A stretch of 64,000 nucleotides of DNA from Pezicula radicicola (taxonomy: Eukaryota > Ascomycota > Leotiomycetes > Helotiales > Dermateaceae): the NCBI GenBank assembly GCA_003008705.1, contig PDUO01000016.1, forward strand, positions 125,975 to 189,974, in the 5' to 3' direction. Below, piece after piece: positions 44,344 to 56,570 of this stretch; position 1 is the stretch's first letter, and each line of letters opens with the position of its first letter. The position numbers and the translations under genes are program-made. The notes beneath the pieces are model-generated. The model ran no database searches, was not told the DNA's origin, and saw only the letters and a list, made by a program, of their open reading frames with translations.

Positions 44344-46007
44344 CTATGCATGAGCAACCTTGAATCCACCCGGCATCAAGTTAGTGAAAACCATGTCAGG
44401 ATCGTAAGCATCTCTAATTGCCTTGAGACGAGCGACATTCTCAGCTGGGTACCCGGCAAATACTGACTGAGTTTCACCTGCATCATTCAAGTAGATGTAG
44501 CTAGCAGTGGCATTGATAGCCTCGAGTTGAGCAGTAATATTGGCGTTGACAGCGGTGACAAATTCATCAATGAGGGCATTGTCAGCGGCATCACCCCATG
44601 TCAAACTCTCCTCAGCCCAGTACAATGGGACCTCCTCGACACCCTGAGGGCAACCGATTCCCTGATTCGAGACCTTGATGAATGTAGTGGTGATAGCGTT
44701 CCAAGCGAGTCCAGTGAAGAAATCCGTCAGGTTCAAGAGGCCGTATGAATGAACTGCGTCGAAGTAGGTATCGTGAACGATGTTCATGGCTTCAACGGTA
44801 GCGACAGTAGAAACGACATGGAACAATTGCTGAAGTCCGTAGGACTCACCGCCCTCTTGGAACGCTGGGAAGGCAGATTCTGCAAATTGAGCCATGGTGA
44901 TGGGTTGCAAGTCAGTGGTGTTGCTTGCAGGAAGAAGTCCGCCTCTAAAGTCATCGAAAATAGCTGGAGCGGTGTCATTTCCGTTGTACATGAGCATGGC
45001 GTCATAGATTTGTGCAGTGCTACCAACACCCAGACGAGCAACGGGAATGATTGCGGCCTTCACATCAGAATCCCCATTTATGACATAGTTCTGAATTGAG
45101 TTCATCCACTGGTCTTTAGTTTCGTCTCCAGCACCGAAGTGGCCGTCAGCAAGCATTATGCCTGGTGAGTCGAAGGTTCTCAGTTGGAATTTGGTAACAA
45201 GACAGAAAGAGTTGCCTCCACCTTGTAGTGCCCAATAGAGGTCGGCGTGTTCATTGTCAGCAGTTGCATCGACAATTGTGCCGTTAGCCAAAACACACTG
45301 TGTGTTCATTAGTTATCTGAAAACCACAAAATAAGGACGGGCAAACCATACCTCAAAGCTTTGGATATTGCCGTTGGTAGAGGCAAATCCATATTCGTAG
45401 CTGAAGAAGGACATGCCACCTCCAAGCAAGAGGCCGGGCACTCCAACAGGTGCATATCTTCCCCCGACAACCATTTTTCCGGTTCCAGTGCTATCAAGGT
45501 ATTCGTATGCATGACCCCATCTCTTCCCTGGTGCAATAGATAATGTCGCCTGGTCTTCGGAGAGCTCAAGAGTTTGGAGGTTCGTACTTGATATCAATAT
45601 GCCCGTGGAATTGATGTTCGCAGCGTCTGCTATTGGCATATGACCGCCACCTCTCATTGCGAAAGGAGTTTGAAATTTTGCAAGATTCCATACCGCGATT
45701 GACATTTCTTCCGCGCTAGATGGAACAAGCACGCATGCGGGGCCAAGCCATGCACCTGCATTCCAGGATACTGTAAAATAGTACGTTAGCGGAATATACT
45801 TACTGAGCAGAAATATAACTCACCCTCATTCTCTGCTGTGTAATTGCTATCTGTGGTGAGGATAGTCATATTAGGATAAAACTGCTTGAAGAACTGGCAA
45901 GTCTCATCAGGAGAGCTTGAAATATTGTAATCCAGGTCTCTGGCCACGACCGAGGCCAAGGAACCAGTCGCCATCGCGCCTAGTGTGAGAACTTGTGTAG
46001 TCCGCAT
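44344..46007 (-). CDS. secreted FAD-linked oxidase (BBE-like, VAO family)
   Basis: Secreted flavoprotein of the berberine-bridge-enzyme-like group; such enzymes oxidise oligosaccharides, alcohols or secondary metabolites with O2. Exons: 46007-45824, 45770-45352 and 45297-44344; introns 53 and 54 nt; 518 residues. A signal peptide (MRTTQVLTLGAMATGSLAS) is followed by the PCMH-type FAD domain: AWLGPACVLVPSSAEEM, the flavin-attachment segment FAMRGGGHMPIADAANIN (His), IAPGKRWGHAYEYL, LLLGGGMSFFSYEYGFA. The substrate domain and C-terminal BBE motif (YDPDMVFTNLMPGGF) follow. The usual second attachment Cys is not obvious, suggesting mono-covalent FAD. Several N-glycosylation sequons fit secretion. 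No pathway partners nearby. Confidence 0.92.
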
Positions 46008-49000
46008 AGTGAAGGTTGAGGTCGGAGAGTGGAGGAGCGTGATAGAGAAAGATCAGATGAGATGATGCTTTCTGGAATTGTTTGGGGAGCCCCCCGCCCT
46101 TTATATCTGAACAGAAAACATATGTCTTGAATTTTAAATGACGATGTAGCTCCCCAAGCATTTACTTTTCCCCATCGTACCCCGTACTACTATGCGCTGG
46201 GTCAATGACGGCTCTTTCCAAGTAGACAACTTTCGTCAAATTGTGGGTGGAACAATGATGCGCGAGAACCCCGAAAACGATCTCGGAGCGAACTCAGTGA
46301 GTGCCAGTTCCCACATGTATCGCCGTTGAGGGCGACTCCTCACTTCGCACGCAGATTCTTTCCATGTAGGGCCATACCATGAGCTTGGCATACAGGCACA
46401 CGTTCAGACGAAGGAACATTTATGAGGTGCCTTGCATATCTTAGCATTCGGAGGCAGGGTTGGTTTTGTTCACCGCAGTCTACGTTACCTTAGCGATGGA
46501 ATATATGCGCAGTATGGCAGCCACGCTGACTATTCACTGGCCGCTTTGTACTTGGTACTGAATATATTTAGAATTCCTCGCATGCACTAGGGAATCATGA
46601 TACGCTGTCACCCCCTCCTCGCCCTGCAAAGTAGATTCTCTCTAAGTTACTTAGGTCAGGTTGGGTGCTAGTGTTGGTTAAGGCCAGTATAGTTAGGGCT
46701 ATATAGTATACTTTTCTTGTGTTTTCCTTCCAAAATATCGAGTTGGTATTTCCTCTTTCTCCCATAAATTTCACATAAACTAAACTTGATCTTAGTAGGA
46801 ACATTAAGAGAGGGGGGAACGGCATATCATGACCCCAGCAAGACCAAGACATGTCCACCGAGCACATTGCTCGTGCAGTGAATACTTGAGATTTGACAGG
46901 ACGATCAAAAAAAAGTCTATTTACCTACAGAAATGCTCTTTTCTAGTGCATCGGCATCTTCTCGATGATAGATAGCAGTATTTTGGCAGTATATCTTCTC
47001 TTACCTACAGAGACTAGGGATTTCTTTTTTGAGGAAGCTCTAACATCCAACAAGTAGAGTTGCGGATGGCGCCCGATCTACAAACTTAAGTTATCATACT
47101 TCCGTACAACAATAAGCTTAAAGTGGTTAGCTTTGAAGAAGCTTATCTTTAAAATCTAACCCGGTGAGGTGAAGACGCGCAATTGAGAGTTCGGTGCGAG
47201 TTTGCGAGTCCGAGGAGTTTACAGTGCGAGTACGAACGCGAACGAATTGGCCTCTATGGAATTCCAAGCTCGGAAGTCTTAGCAGTTGCACGTGTATGGC
47301 GCGATTTCCCCATATAATTGGTGGTATTTTCTATATATTCTCAAGATTGTCAATTCTAGTTAGCCAAATATCACTAAAAGCAGATCCCGATTACCGAGGT
47401 GGAGTAACATCGAAGAACGCTATACGAATACCTACGAAGTACAGAAAGTAAATAAACAATAATGCTGGGGAAGATCAGTACATGGATTGCAATTCAAAGT
47501 TGAAACCTTTAGTTTCAATTGCGTTCTTTCGTTTTGTTAATCGAGGCAAACAAGCCCGATGTTTTATCTACAGTAAGTCCATGCCCTCGGATTAGCTTAA
47601 AAGGCTATATTTAATCCTTGGAATACTTTGATATCTACTATGACTTTCAAATACGAGAATTAGTGCAAAGCTGTGTAATAAACACTTCTATTGTGCCGAC
47701 CGCGGTAGATGGCCTACAAATAATTACCTTATTTTGAAACCTCTACCTACATCCTTAAAAGCCACTATTATCCATTGTACTATAGCGAGAGAAGCTTTGA
47801 ACAAGAAAATTTTACGTTCTTTACGTGTGGTTGTATCCGTAGCCCTCTCCGAATACCGACGATTAAATCATTTGTACATTCTCTACGAGTGGTGGGGGAC
47901 GGAAGGTTACTGAATTCTGTACCGTATCAATTTCTTTTTTGTTTACAGTTCTAAGGTAAAAGGAACCTTCCATATGGATGTGCACTAAAAGCAAGCCTTG
48001 TGACCCTGATTTACCCAGCAGGACATCGAAGACAACAACTTCCTAGAAAGCTAGCTACCTAGTGTTCGGTACGAGCAGCGTTGCTCGTAGTCAACCGTAC
48101 CTTCAGTGCAACACCTCTGAGGTTATACTTGGTTGGGACCGAACACAAAGCGTAGAAACTGAAGTACGATAAAAATAACTTGTCATCTATGCGAGGTATG
48201 CAGAGTATACCAACTCATGACGTATACGATACAAAAAGTAAGAACACTATATGTGACGTCTTCCAGATTTTGATAGGCGGTACTAAAATACCAGTAAGGC
48301 ACTCACGTGAAGAATACAGTAGGATATTCATGCATACTCACTCGGCTTCGCATCCGTCAATGCAAAAGCCTCTTTGCTTAAGTTTATGATTCGGAATAGC
48401 CTAAAGTAGATTTTGAACTAAGGACTCGAGCTCTCATGTTTAGTCAACAGTGTACCTCTGCACTCGTAATTGAGAAAGGCAATTGTCTCGCATGCTTCAT
48501 TAAGTGACGTAACTGCGGCACTACCCCCCTCGCTACCCCTATCACGAAGCGACATTAAGCGTTCCCTGCTTAAATAACTAAAGAGGCACTTGCTACAACA
48601 AAAATATTACCCAAGATTTCTTCGCTATATAATCTGATAAACAAGTCTTTTCTACACCCTCTTACAGGGCTTCCTGAAACCTAAAATGAGGGCTTCTCAG
48701 AGTGAGTCTACAAAGAACAACAGTTCTAAGAGGCAACATTTCTACGAATCTTATAAGTAGCACTGTGTTCACTACATTATTCGTTCGCTCCGATTCTCAT
48801 GATACGTTACCTTACCCAAGTCAATAATACACTAAACATAATTGACTACCTCGGCCTTAAACCTTTACGTAAAGAACCTTATAGAAAAGATTTAGTAGCC
48901 AGACCAAGTTCTACGTTGTAAGGGGATGTAACACGTTACTATCGCCTTCGACTAGACACTTGTTGGTTCGTGTCTTAGTCTTTAAGTCTTAGGTAGGGAT

Positions 49001-50311
49001 ACTAGTAACTTCAAGACCTTTATGTTGTTATCTTAATCAAGAGTGTCAACTTAGGTTCTGTTCCGTCTTATTCTTTGGACGAATTGCTACTTTAGGCGAG
49101 AGTTATACATATTTATTACTAGTATTGGTCTGCTTGCTACTACTAGAAGGGTTCTTAAGGAGCTACTACGTGTATTCTATCCTAACTATAGATATAATCC
49201 ACTCTAGAAGAAACTTATTAAAGAAAGTCTAAAAACTTTATAGCTAATAGATTTGTGGAATGTTATCAACTGCTTTTCCAATGTTGGGTATTTTTGAACA
49301 TAGGACAAAGAAGAGTTTTGGTGATATTTTTCTATATCTTAGGTATTTTTGCTAAGTAAGTGTATAGTTATCTTGTTCACAGTAGTAAAAAAATAGGTAT
49401 CGTGCCTAGTTGCATCGGATAATGGTAGTAGACACACAAAGAGGCGCAAGAATAAAAAAAATGCAAGCAATGTTAGAAGAAAGAAAAGTAAGCAAATAAA
49501 TGTCTATAATGTAGGGAAAAGGAATACCAACTATGCGTGCACTTTCCATCCACTTAGAAAGGTGCCTTAATTTAACATACTAATGCCAAGCAGTTGTAGA
49601 CTTACTGTATATTTTACAGGTGTGTTATAGTGTGAGTAGGTTTAATGTAAAGAGGAAATAATAGAATTTTTCTCTTTATGCAGGTCTCCTGTTCGCATAC
49701 AGATTAGCTTTATCCTTGGTTAAGACTTTTGCCGTTGAATAATACTATAATAGTTCATGCAATTGCACAAAGAACTATATTGTTGTCTTATACAAATGAT
49801 AATTGTAAGAGTAGTACAAACCGTCCAGTGATTCCTAGATGTTGAAGATTAGCAAGGAGCGTTACTAAGCGATCGCTTAATTTCCATTGTTGTTTTCAAA
49901 ATGCAAGCTTTCTGGAAACCTTTGCTGGAGGCTTACATATAATCTGTGACCACAAAGTCTTTTACATAAACTTGTAGTATAGGAGACCTCAGACAACGTC
50001 TTCTCACAAACTTTCCAATCTTCCAACTAATCACAAGTAAAACAGCGTGTCCAAATACGACTCGTAGTTCTGTAGCTATCTAAAGAGAAGTAAGCTTGCT
50101 CATTTACCAACGAGAAAGTCGTTCACTAAGCCGCTTTGTAAAATTCTAGCACGAAATATCAAGCCGCAGCGGCTGTGCACTTTCATTGTGTGAGTTTTCC
50201 TTCCGGCTCTTTCTCAACGACAACAGAAGCGCAACCTCTCCTCCACAACCATCGCGCTCACCTCCGGAAAACAAACACCTTCAAACCCGCAACCATTGAA
50301 AAATCATCGCA
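46008..50311. other. 4.3-kb AT-rich gene-poor block
   Basis: The first few hundred bases are the promoter side of the FAD oxidase. Beyond, frames are short and broken. 48600-49300 has the stop-riddled look of decayed coding or transposon DNA, but no family could be read in any frame. A weak tRNA-like remnant at about 48415-48480 was rejected. Confidence 0.45.
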
Positions 50312-51331
50312 ATGGCTGACGAAGGACTCAAATCAAGACATAATCACTTCGGAGAGGATTTCATGGAAGGTTACATCAGCGATGATAGTGAGAAAAGTGA
50401 TGCTACTCTATCCCACGAACCATGTCCAACATCGACAAAACCATCAACCAAACCTCTTAACCTCACCAACAAAGACCGCCACCATCTTCAGATCTCAGAA
50501 TCCTCGAAGAGCAAGGAGAGCAAGCAAAACGATGTCATTCAATCTCACGATCCCAAACCCGCTGCACCCACAAAGCACCTATTCAATCAAGGAAGAATTC
50601 AAGTCACGGATCCTCATCTCGCAGGAGTTCTGAACGATATGATCTCCAATCCGCAAGAATACAAGAACACACCAATGATCGATGGAATCCCAGCATCTTG
50701 TTTCACTCCACTCTACCCAAGTTCCAACAACTCCTCCTCCAACACGAAAACCGAAAATGTCTCCAACCGCAAGAAACACAAGATTATCATTCAAGATCCG
50801 CTTGGTACTCAGAAATCATTTGCTTCCATTGACAAGGATATCAAGATTGACAAGTCGTCGACCACATCAAAGGACGAAAAAGTTGAGACGAAAGGAGGTG
50901 AAAAGATCACATCTACACTACCAACACCAGCGCCAAGAAATAAGAAAGGAATGGGTTCACGATATGCACCAGCTACATCAACCGATAAAACTCAGACTCG
51001 TGAATTCTCAGTTGCTGGAACAATGATGGATCTTCCTGTCATATCTACGAATGCACCTGGTGTTGAGAATACGAAGATGTGTCCTCCTTGTGCGCGTCTT
51101 AAGATTGGTGGACATTTGTGTACGGGGGCTATTCCAATTTGTGATCAGTGTCTTGATAGGAATCTTGATGCTGAGATGTGTTGTTCTGAGGACCTTTTGT
51201 CTGTTATTAAGAGGAGACGGAAGGAGGGTGGGGGAATGGACAAGAAGGGAGGTGGAAGTGGTGGTGGTGCTGGTGCTGTTGGTGCCGTNGGTGGTGGAAA
51301 GACTGTTCGTTTGTTTGGGAAGAAGGATTGA
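50312..51331 (+). CDS. disordered protein with C-terminal Cys cluster
   Basis: Single-exon gene, 339 residues. It is mostly disordered, rich in Ser, Lys, Thr and Asn, with one conserved-looking segment (HLAGVLNDMISNPQEYKNTP). Near residues 256-291 is a compact Cys motif, CPPCARLKIGGHLC, ICDQC, EMCC, giving C-x2-C-x9-C-x6-C-x2-C-x8-CC. This resembles a stretched version of the C-terminal zinc cluster in the fragment at 27105-27305. A basic KRRRK follows, then a Gly-rich tail. Zinc-dependent nucleic-acid binding is a guess. Base 51290 is N, leaving one residue in the Gly tract undetermined. A long 5' leader is open upstream in another frame. Confidence 0.72.
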   Translation: MADEGLKSRHNHFGEDFMEGYISDDSEKSDATLSHEPCPTSTKPSTKPLNLTNKDRHHLQISESSKSKESKQNDVIQSHDPKPAAPTKHLFNQGRIQVTDPHLAGVLNDMISNPQEYKNTPMIDGIPASCFTPLYPSSNNSSSNTKTENVSNRKKHKIIIQDPLGTQKSFASIDKDIKIDKSSTTSKDEKVETKGGEKITSTLPTPAPRNKKGMGSRYAPATSTDKTQTREFSVAGTMMDLPVISTNAPGVENTKMCPPCARLKIGGHLCTGAIPICDQCLDRNLDAEMCCSEDLLSVIKRRRKEGGGMDKKGGGSGGGAGAVGAXGGGKTVRLFGKKD

Positions 51332-51431
51332 GTGGCTTTGGTGTGAGGGAGATGGAATCTGGTGTCACTGCTGTACTTTATTGCCTGCAGGATCGTGGTG
51401 AAAGATAATGCAATAAAGATTCTTTGTCTGT

Positions 51432-51590
51432 TAAGTGAGTTACCCAAAACTAGTGAGTTACCTAGATCAAGTGGGTTACCAAAATCAACTAGGTTACCTA
51501 AAACAAGTGAGTTACCTAAACCAAGTGAGTTAACCAAATCAACTAGATTACCCAAATCAAGTGGGTTACCCAAAGCAAGTAAGTAACTCG
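51432..51590. repeat. 18-bp minisatellite, about 8.5 copies
   Basis: Tandem units of consensus AGTGAGTTACCTAAAtCA with about 10-25% divergence, 100 bp downstream of the Cys-cluster gene. Because 18 is divisible by 3, both strands stay open: hexapeptides of the SELPKT type on the plus strand and LGNSLV type on the minus strand. No evidence of translation. Confidence 0.85.
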
Positions 51591-51797
51591 AGTAACTCAC
51601 TCCAAGCAGGTAATCTAAGTTAAGTAGATAGGTTACTCAAACTATTTACAATTAACAACACAAACCAAAAAAAGGTGGTCCAGCAAATCCTAATCCTCCT
51701 AATTCTACCAACCCCAAACATGCCAAAAAACATACATAAAAACAAAAACACAGAAAACAAAAACCAAAAACCAAAAAGGCATTCTATTCTACTCTAC

Positions 51798-53932
51798 CTA
51801 AGCATGCGCTATAATTGGTTTCTGATACCTAATCCCATATCCAGTCATATACTCCTCAAAGCCACCAAAACGGTCTTTCCCATCATCCCCTTCACCACCC
51901 ACTTGTCCCTCAACATGTTCAAGCTGAACCCTAAAAGCACTAAGAGTAACATCCTCAACCTTCCCCTTCCCATTAATCCCAAAAACGAATTCTTCAACCG
52001 AGATACCTCCATACATAAGTGTATCGACATCAGTACTACAACTATTATCAAAAAGAATACCACTAGTATCCTCTCCCTTCAACTTCGTAAGTATTAATCT
52101 CCATACCTCACCACCACCTACCTGTGTCAAACCAGTAGGAATTAATCTAGGTTGCCACTCCCCACCATCACGCTGATCTTTAATTCCAAATTCTGCTCCT
52201 TTCAAACCGGCGTAAATAGGGTAAAAGTCTGTGCCGTTGGATACCCATTCTTTGAGTAAGAGACCAGGTCCATCTTTATCAACACTTACTCTAATCGTCG
52301 AATTTAATGTCGAAGATGAATAAACACCTGCATAACGATCTCTAGTATCTTCCCTTAACGCAACATCCATCTCCCTCAAAACCCTCGTACTCATATCAAT
52401 AATCAAATCATTCAAAGCTGAGAATTCTCCAGCTACTAAAATCGTAATTCCGATGTTGAATTCGGGGATTATCAGGATTTCCGAGAGGTATCCGTGGAGG
52501 GAGCCGCCTTTGCCGTAGATGTCGATTGCGCGGTTGTCGGAGGTTACTTTCGTTGTGCGGAAGATTTCCCAGGGCATGCCGTAGGCAGAGTTTAGGTCTG
52601 CGGTCCAGGAATGGGGTTTTAACCATTCGTTTATTTGGGAACTCGTTAGGAGTTGGGAATTCAGGATTGAGCGGATGTAGATTGAGAGGTCGCTTGGCGA
52701 GGAGTAGATTCCTGCTGTTCTGTTTTGGCAGAGGGGTTTGTAAGTTACTTTTCTTTTTTCTTTATAGGATTGGTTTTTGAGATTCATCTTTGACATTATG
52801 ATTTGAAGAGGTTTGAAGGATTGTAAAATAGATGCTGAACTTACGGGTTCTCGGCCATGATATCTGTTTCCCAGTTATTCTTCATGTCAGGAATAATGCC
52901 TTGAGAATCCTTGGGTTTGCGGACCCCTGTATTTGTCATGCCTAGAGGAGCGGTGATTGCATCCTTTACACTATCCTCGTAGCTCTTGCCTGTAATTCGC
53001 TCGATGACTTGGCCCAAGATTGAGAAGGCTGCATTGGAGTAAGTGGAGCGGAAATTAGGTGCGAAAATTGGATTACGCATTTTGGCTACGGAGAGGATAT
53101 CTGTATTGAAGTTTAGACTTTGTTGATTCTTTGGGAAGTGAGTATAAGGGAGAAGTTACCTTGGCCGTTACAAGGTCGGTCATCGTCTCCGATTAGGTTT
53201 GTCATGCAGGGACTCAGGTTCTCCTCTGCGACGGGGGGAAACCCCATGTTGATGGGATCTTTGATAAGGCCAAGGTAGCCAGCACCGGCAGCCATGTCAT
53301 CCCAGCCAGCTATGGTTCAAATCGGATCAATAAATGTACAGAAAAAAGTCAAAAATCCACATTACACAAAGTAACAGCGAAGCAAATCATGACTTACTCT
53401 CTCTGCTTATCCCACTCAACTGACTAGCCAGACTACGAATACTGATGTCCTTCCATTGCACTCCATCAATCTTTCCACCTTCGGCTAATTCAGGAAGCCA
53501 TTTCGTGACAGGATCATCGAGATCTATGCCATTTTGCCGAAGTAAGGTATATACTGTGAAGGTCTTGGAAATACTAGCTATCCGGAAAACAGTGTCACCT
53601 GTTACATCTGTGGGAGCCGAATCTGTGTAGTTTCCTAAGAGGGGAGCGGTGTGATATCCTTCCCAGATGGTCTCTTCACTAGATGTCACTTGGACGGCAA
53701 ATGAAGTTTTGTTGGTGAGCCATGGTGCAAGCGTCTCAGCCGAGGTGACATTTACAAAGTAGGTGTCTAATTTGGCGAGGAGAGGAGCAAGCCTCTTATC
53801 ATCCTTGGTGAGGTTTGGCGCAGGAAAGGCGGGCCCAGGCGAGAAACAGATTCCTTGGACAGTTGGGAGGAGGTAGGCTCCCAGGAGAAAAGCACGGGGT
53901 ACCATGACCCGTAGCGAGAAAGAAGACGGCAT
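51798..53932 (-). CDS. secreted beta-lactamase-fold serine hydrolase
   Basis: Class C beta-lactamase/penicillin-binding-protein-like hydrolase of fungi, 620 residues; substrates of such proteins are mostly unknown esters, amides or peptides. Exons: 53932-53398, 53309-53160, 53100-52845 and 52719-51798; introns 88, 59 and 125 nt. A signal peptide (about 1-27, ending LLPTVQG) precedes the catalytic fold. Motifs: SISK (Ser120/Lys123 in RIASISKTFTVY), YSN in STYSNAAFSILGQ, and GKGGSLHGY as third motif equivalent. A C-terminal beta-rich domain of about 200 residues follows. Sequons and paired Cys fit secretion. A cluster of GATA-factor sites lies about 380-500 bp upstream of the ATG (54315-54430). 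Confidence 0.9.
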
Positions 53933-54637
53933 CTTTGGATTCTAGGCTGCACCCACAAGGTAGGGTCAAAGAAGCTTTCGAGAAGCATGAAGGGAGCTCT
54001 AAGATAAATAATTTGGGCTCCCACTTTCGGGTTTACCATGCAAAACATATCACATCGTCTCCACTAACCTGCCGCAAGGATACTCTTGCTGTTGGAGGGA
54101 ACGGGCCGCGTGACAGCCTCTCGAGACCTGTCGTCTTATCTCGACACGCGACCGGGATACGAAGAAGACCCTTCCGGCGTCCATCTGATGCAAAAGCTAT
54201 CGACGGCGGTGACATAACATTTATCAACGGTGACATTCTGGCCGGCTGAGATTGGTGTGTGTGTTTCTGAGAGTGTGTGTGCTGTCTCATGGGATGGGAA
54301 AACCGGGGAATAAAAAGATAGAAAAGTTGGAGAGGCTGGCTCAGAAACGAGATAAGCCGATAAGCCGATAAGCCGATAAGCCCAGTGACGTGGAGTGGTG
54401 TCCCCTTGATAAGATGATCTGATTAGATAGCCTTCTTACGTCTAGCTGCAGCAGGGGGTACCAAATACTCTCCACTGCTGCACGTACATGAACGCATCGG
54501 GAGCTTTCTCCGTTGCGGAAATCATTGGATTGTTTGGATGGCACTGTTAGCTCTTCAAGGTTCACATTCCTCTATAGAATTAACTGATTAAAAAATCTAT
54601 TTTCCCTCTAATAATAATACATCACATATCTTGATTA
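53933..54637. other. promoter region of the beta-lactamase-fold gene
   Basis: Upstream of the gene at 53932 and downstream of the gene ending at 54638. No coding frame supported. Contains the GATA-site cluster annotated separately. Confidence 0.55.
54315..54430. promoter_or_regulatory. cluster of HGATAR sites including (GATAAGCC)4
   Basis: Four perfect tandem copies of GATAAGCC at 54351-54382 give AGATAAG once and CGATAAG three times, all matching the fungal GATA-factor consensus HGATAR. Further matches are AGATAG near 54317, TGATAAG near 54407 and AGATAG near 54425. The cluster sits upstream of the secreted hydrolase at 53932. GATA factors of the AreA/NIT2 type control nitrogen metabolism; siderophore and light regulators use similar sites. 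Site recognition is direct; regulation is inferred. Confidence 0.55.
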
Positions 54638-55827
54638 CTACCCGAGATATGTGTCAATAATCGACAATTTCCTATCCTGTAGTGAATCCCTCAAGTCACC
54701 CGCCTGAGAACCACTACTCTCACTCCCATTGGCACCTCCCTTCTTCCTTCGTCTTCCGGCACTCCGCGCAGCTGGCTCCGGAGCTGTTGGCATCAGTGTC
54801 GAGATGGAAGTGTTTCTATTTAGCGATGGATACGTATTCGATATAGCTGCTGGCGGAGCTGCCGGCTTTAGCGGTGCCGGCACAAGTGAGGGTCTGAGTA
54901 CTGAGACTGAAGTGTTTCTATTTAGTGCAGGGTAAGAGTTCGGGGCAGGGTCCGGAAGAGCAGGTGATGCCTTTGGTGTTGGGGGTGTTATTTTAGGGCC
55001 GGTGGTTGATTTGGGTTTGGGGTTCGACGGCAAGGTTTTCCGTTGCGTTGACTCAGGTGGAGGTGCTTGAGGCGTGGAAATAGGAGCCGCTGTTATATTG
55101 AGCTTAGGTATTGGAGAGAGTGAGGTTATCCGTTTGTTCGGGGAGATAGGAGAGCGTGATGTTCTGGGTGTTGCTGTTGTTGGATCAATCGGTGAGGATA
55201 TTGGAGGCAATTTGGTCATGGAGGTTATCCTTTTGCTCGGCAGTGAGGAAGCCGAATCGTTGGATTTTGATCTTGGGGTTGCTTTCGGCCTGTCTTCCGG
55301 GATTCTATCGGGTGCAGGTCCCGGGGACGAAGACATGCGTTTCTGTCCACTGCTTTGTACAGCCTCAGCCCGGGGATTCTGTTTCTTTCGCTGGCTGGGC
55401 AAACCGTGTGGGAAGCCGCTTCACGAACGGTGGTTAGCCGACTTTCTTCTTCGCCTTCTCATATTAGCACATACCCATTTCGAACTGCCAGAGCCCGCTG
55501 ACTCGGGTGTCTTTCTGGCACAGGCTGCTGCGGTGCGTATGTAGGCGGCACCCCGTTTGTCCCCCACCCATTAGGCTGATATCTTTCGCGAATGCCTTCA
55601 GTGCTAGCCATCATGCTACCATACACAACGCCAACCAATCCACCGATGAGTCCGCCCATTGGCACCATGGTGATTGTACCCAAACCTCCAGCTAGGCCGG
55701 AGTGAAGAGCGCCTTTCCCAACGGTACGCGTGAGATTATTTGTGATGACATCCGCCGACTCGTCATCTTGGGGTGGAGGTGTTGCGGGCGGTGTTGGAGG
55801 AGCATTGTCTGCCATAGGTCGCGACAT
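54638..55827 (-). CDS. Pro/Ser-rich protein with a glycine-zipper membrane segment
   Basis: Two exons, 55827-55475 and 55394-54638, with an 80-nt intron (GTATGT...GCCCAG); 369 residues. The N-terminal third has a Pro-rich start (MADNAPPTPPATPPPQ), a helical stretch and a Gly-zipper hydrophobic segment (TITMVPMGGLIGGLVGVVYG), as seen in pore-like or mitochondrial/membrane-associated proteins. The rest is long disorder rich in Pro, Ser, Thr and Lys, with two near-identical blocks (YPALNRNTSVSVL and YPSLNRNTSISTL) and a basic RRRKKGG near the end. Splicing joins ALAVRNG to QRKKQNPRAEAV in phase. Function unknown; it may be two functions fused or a tethered regulatory tail. Confidence 0.7.
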
Positions 55828-56570
55828 GGTCGATGGCCTTGGAAAGACGAAGAGAAAACTTGGAAAGATGGAAAGGAAACCTGGAAAACGGAATGCGACA
55901 ATAACACCGATGGAAAAGTCGATAGCTAAAGTAACTTACAGATAGTTGTCAACATTTTGGTGGACCAGTGCTGTCTCAGCCTCGTTTCGAGATCATCTGA
56001 TGTCTGAGAGCAATGGGACCATGGTGATATGGTACGACAAAAGGGACCCTGTCATGTTGATGATCTTTTTATTTATTAAGGTATGGATGCTCGTACAGGT
56101 GCTTCATCATCCAGTACGCACTGGCAATGAGTATACACTGGTTAGTTGACATTGAAGTTGAAGTTGTTGAAATAAAGGCCGTTCAGACTTTAGAGCAGCA
56201 GCCCTTTCCTTATCTCCTCCAGCTTCGGCTTGTGTCGGCGGCATCCATCGACCATCGACGGCGATAGTCGGAAGCCACCTGACCACTCGCCTAATTATCG
56301 TGGGGTTGACGGGATTTTTCTGGGGTACCAAGCCAATGGAAAGGAGCCAAGCAAGGGAGCTTTCTCTAGCTGCTAGCAGTGCGAGTACCTAGCTCGCTAC
56401 AATACACTCGCGTGCTCTCTTTCCCATCTTCCTTCCACTTCCCCAACAACTCTCTCGACACAACCACGAGACTACTGGTCGTGAAAACGAGGAAATTGTT
56501 GGCGATCTATACAATCTTGCTATAACCAAGCTCCACACACATAGTCTCTCACGAAAAAGAAGTTGTAAAA
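55828..56570. other. shared upstream region of two divergent genes
   Basis: Between the minus-strand gene at 55827 and the plus-strand gene at 56571. Frames on both strands are short or antisense shadows. Presumably holds both promoters. Confidence 0.45.

Noticed and set aside
48410..48480. tRNA-like string on the minus strand (GTTGACTAAACATGAG, then GAGCTCGAGTCC)
   Set aside because: Stems mispair and boxes A and B do not fit the consensus.
46008..50311. Candidate transposon or retroelement in the AT-rich block
   Set aside because: No transposase, reverse transcriptase or integrase motif could be read in any frame, and no terminal repeats were recognised by eye.
53398..53932. Possible frameshift at the exon 1/2 junction of the beta-lactamase-fold gene
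   Set aside because: On careful reading the exon ends AGA GAG A before GTAAGT, which is phase 1 and joins exon 2 correctly; the gene is intact.
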